Origin: Pithys albifrons albifrons
Lineage: Eukaryota; Chordata; Aves; Passeriformes; Thamnophilidae
DNA: 64,000 nt
Direction: 5' to 3'
NCBI RefSeq assembly: GCF_047495875.1
Contig: NC_092459.1
Span: 42,148,490 to 42,212,489 of the forward strand
In this document: one piece after another, positions 62,195 to 64,000 of the stretch
Numbering within the stretch: the stretch's first letter is position 1
Layout: each line of letters starts with the position of its first letter
Translations under genes and position numbers: made by a program
Notes under the pieces: generated by a model
Databases searched by the model: none
Told to the model about the DNA's origin: nothing
Seen by the model: only the letters and a program-made list of their open reading frames with translations

Positions 62195-63475
62195 ACTATC
62201 AAAGGACCGTTCAGACTGGAGGGGACCTCAGGAGATCACCTACTCAACTACCTGCTCAAACAGTGTCAGCTACGAGGCTCAAGTTGTCTTATGCCAGCTC
62301 AGTGTCTGACACAAACCTCAGGGTCTTTTTATTTGTAGAGCCACACTTCTGGCACGCAGTTAGTCCCCAGCCCATATATTCCCAGGGGCAGGATTTGGCA
62401 TTTGTTCTTGATTTTCATAAGGTTCTTTTTGGCCCATTTCTTCAGTCTGTCTGTGTGCTTTCAGTAGGCAATATGCCTTTGAGCATATCAACTATTCCCT
62501 TTACTTTTATGTCTTCCACAAGGTTAATGAGAGTGTCCTTTTGTTGCCACTTCCAGATTATTGATAAAATCATTAATTGGGACAGGTCTCAGGATACGCT
62601 CCTGCAGTATGCCACTACTTTCCAAGCTCCTGAAAGAATAAATCCATTACCCACAACTGTCTGGTCCAGGCAAATAAACTGTTTCTTACTCATCCAGGTC
62701 ACGTATTTGACCTATGGAATTCTAAATTGGATGCAAGAATGTTGTGGTATGTAGTATCAAAAGACGTGCTACAGCGAAGGTAAGCAACATCCACTTTTCC
62801 CTAACCATGGAAGTTAATTATGGCAATCAGATTGGGCAGTTATCATCCACCCTTAGTAAATCTATGCTGCCTACTCCCAGCTACCAGCTTCCAGCTATCT
62901 CCTTTCTGTTCCCAAATATGTTTTGCTAGAGGACTTGTCTCATGATTTTCTCAGATAGTGAAGTACACTTTCTCACTTGACCCTTTTTGAGGACAAGTAC
63001 CACCCGCACTTTTCAACAGTTTTCCAGGATCTACCACAGTCTCTGGAAGCTTTCCAAGTCGATAGAGACTAGCCATGTAAGGACACTGGGCAGCTCTCAT
63101 GACTCTTGAATGCAATCTATTCAGTCTCAGAAACATGTATGGCTGCAGTTCTTAAAATAATCCCTGAATTAATCCTCATGTGCTGCAGGTAGGTTTTCCA
63201 GAACTCTGCTTCTAAGCCTAGGAGACTCCCTGATGAAGGTAGAGAAGGCATTTAGTTCTAAAGCTATGTCTGTTGTCACTACTCTGTCTGTCCAATGATA
63301 AAGAAATGTTTTCATTGTTCAGCCTTTTACTGGTTGACATAGCAATAAAGATCTTCATGTTGCTCTCAGTGTCCCTTGCAAGTGTCAGCTTCAGCTGAGC
63401 ATTCACTTCCTTAATACCATCCCTACATTCCCAGGTAACATTTCTCAATTCCTTCTAAACCCAAATTACATGGGA
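62195..63475 (-). mobile_element. CR1 LINE, long 5'-truncated copy with ORF2 remnant (antisense)
   Basis: From left to right on the + strand the sequence follows antisense CR1. First is the 3' UTR ('ctggaggggacctcaggaga', 'ctgctcaaacagtgtcag'). Next is the end of ORF2 ('cataaggttctttttggccc', 'catttcttcagtctgtctg', 'aaaagacgtgctacagcgaa', 'agtaaatctatgctgcctac', 'gaccctttttgagga'). It continues to more upstream coding sequence ('aagaaatgttttcattgttc'). It covers the C-terminal and thumb-side part of the reverse transcriptase, with many substitutions, frameshifts and stops, so it is an old dead copy. The + strand frames up to 163 residues are antisense shadows. Confidence 0.8.
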
Positions 63476-64000
63476 AACAAATAGGACTTTTACCATTTAA
63501 AAGTGTGTTAGCTCTGAGTTGCTAAGGTCCAGGATGTTAATTCAATTTTCATTCTTCCAAAAATCTCACTCCTCCAAAAACACACTTTGGAAGAAAAGTT
63601 CTGTTGGAGTATTCCATTTTGAAGCAAGTCTGTCAGACAAAATTGTCATCGGTCTCAGATTTCATTATTTACTGTCCAAATATTAAAGAAAACTCTCTCT
63701 CCAAACATATATCAACTTACATCTTGACATTCAATCTAGTTTTTACATTAAAAAAATAAAACATTTTTATTATAACTCTTAGGTGCTCAAAGAAATTGGA
63801 AGAAAAAGTGTTCTTCCACAGTATAAGGAAGTCCAAGAAAAAGATATACTCAAAACTCCTTTTACATTTGAAGAACAATGGAAAACAAGAACAATGCAAA
63901 GTAATCTTCAAATAAAACAAATACAAGCATTTAATAAAGCTTAATCATATATTTTCAATATGAATCCAGTGCATGATTTTGTTAAGAAAATTGTGAAGTT
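63476..64000. other. Unique AT-rich non-coding stretch
   Basis: Nothing recognised up to the window edge. Confidence 0.5.

Noticed and set aside
62263..62754. 163-residue open frame on the + strand, the longest in the window
   Set aside because: It runs antisense through a decayed CR1 ORF2; no domain in this direction and a repeat explanation for the whole stretch.
1..64000. CRISPR array, bacterial operon or phage-type system
   Set aside because: No regularly spaced repeats, no long tandem open frames, and the repeat content (CR1, avian LTRs, SINEs) is clearly that of a bird nuclear genome.

Overview
The window looks like AT-rich, gene-poor nuclear DNA from a passerine bird. The evidence is the repeat content. 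There are eleven fragments of CR1 LINEs, solo LTRs of avian ERV1, ERVL and ERVK type, and one SINE with a tRNA-Ile head and a CR1-X-like tail, the structure of the passerine family TguSINE1. I find no convincing protein-coding gene. The open reading frames are short, sit in low-complexity sequence or inside repeats, and show no domain or exon structure I recognise, so no CDS is called. The window is best read as intergenic or deep intronic sequence.

Layout. 1-7.2 kb: unique AT-rich DNA with a short telomere-like (CCCTAA) array at 3.18 kb. 7.2-8.8 kb: a cluster of three LTR pieces (ERV1-like; ERVL with target-site duplication; ERVL 3' fragment). 12-16.8 kb: two CR1 fragments, an unexplained GC-rich island (12.88-13.2 kb) and the TguSINE1-like element. 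19.9-20.4 kb: an ERVK-like solo LTR. 22.3-23.2 kb: two CR1 tails. 25.0-26.7 kb: two copies of an unusual 5S-rRNA-containing SINE in opposite orientation. 27.2-29.8 kb: a 1-kb ERVL solo LTR, a degenerate LTR-like stretch and a CR1 tail. 29.8-47 kb: mostly unique DNA with three CR1 fragments and an ERVK-like LTR at 38.3-38.9 kb. 47.2-50.8 kb: a possible TATA promoter with a signal-peptide-like exon, two more copies of the unusual SINE, a CR1-X fragment and a candidate ERV LTR. 52-54.9 kb: CR1 and an LTR. 54.9-62.2 kb: repeat-poor unique DNA. 62.2-63.5 kb: a long antisense CR1 covering reverse-transcriptase-coding sequence.

The most interesting object is a composite SINE family with four copies (25.0, 26.4, 47.9 and 49.5 kb). 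Three copies have a tRNA-Gln-like head joined to a 5S-rRNA-derived segment, then a ~190-bp body of unknown origin, a small hairpin and an (ACAT)n tail. These three share the same 27-nt deletion of the 5S box C promoter element. The fourth copy (26.4 kb) has perfect 11-bp target-site duplications, starts at the first nucleotides of the 5S sequence, has no tRNA head and keeps box C. The set therefore looks like a before-and-after pair for an RNA polymerase III promoter swap inside one SINE lineage. I cannot match the family to a named avian SINE from memory.
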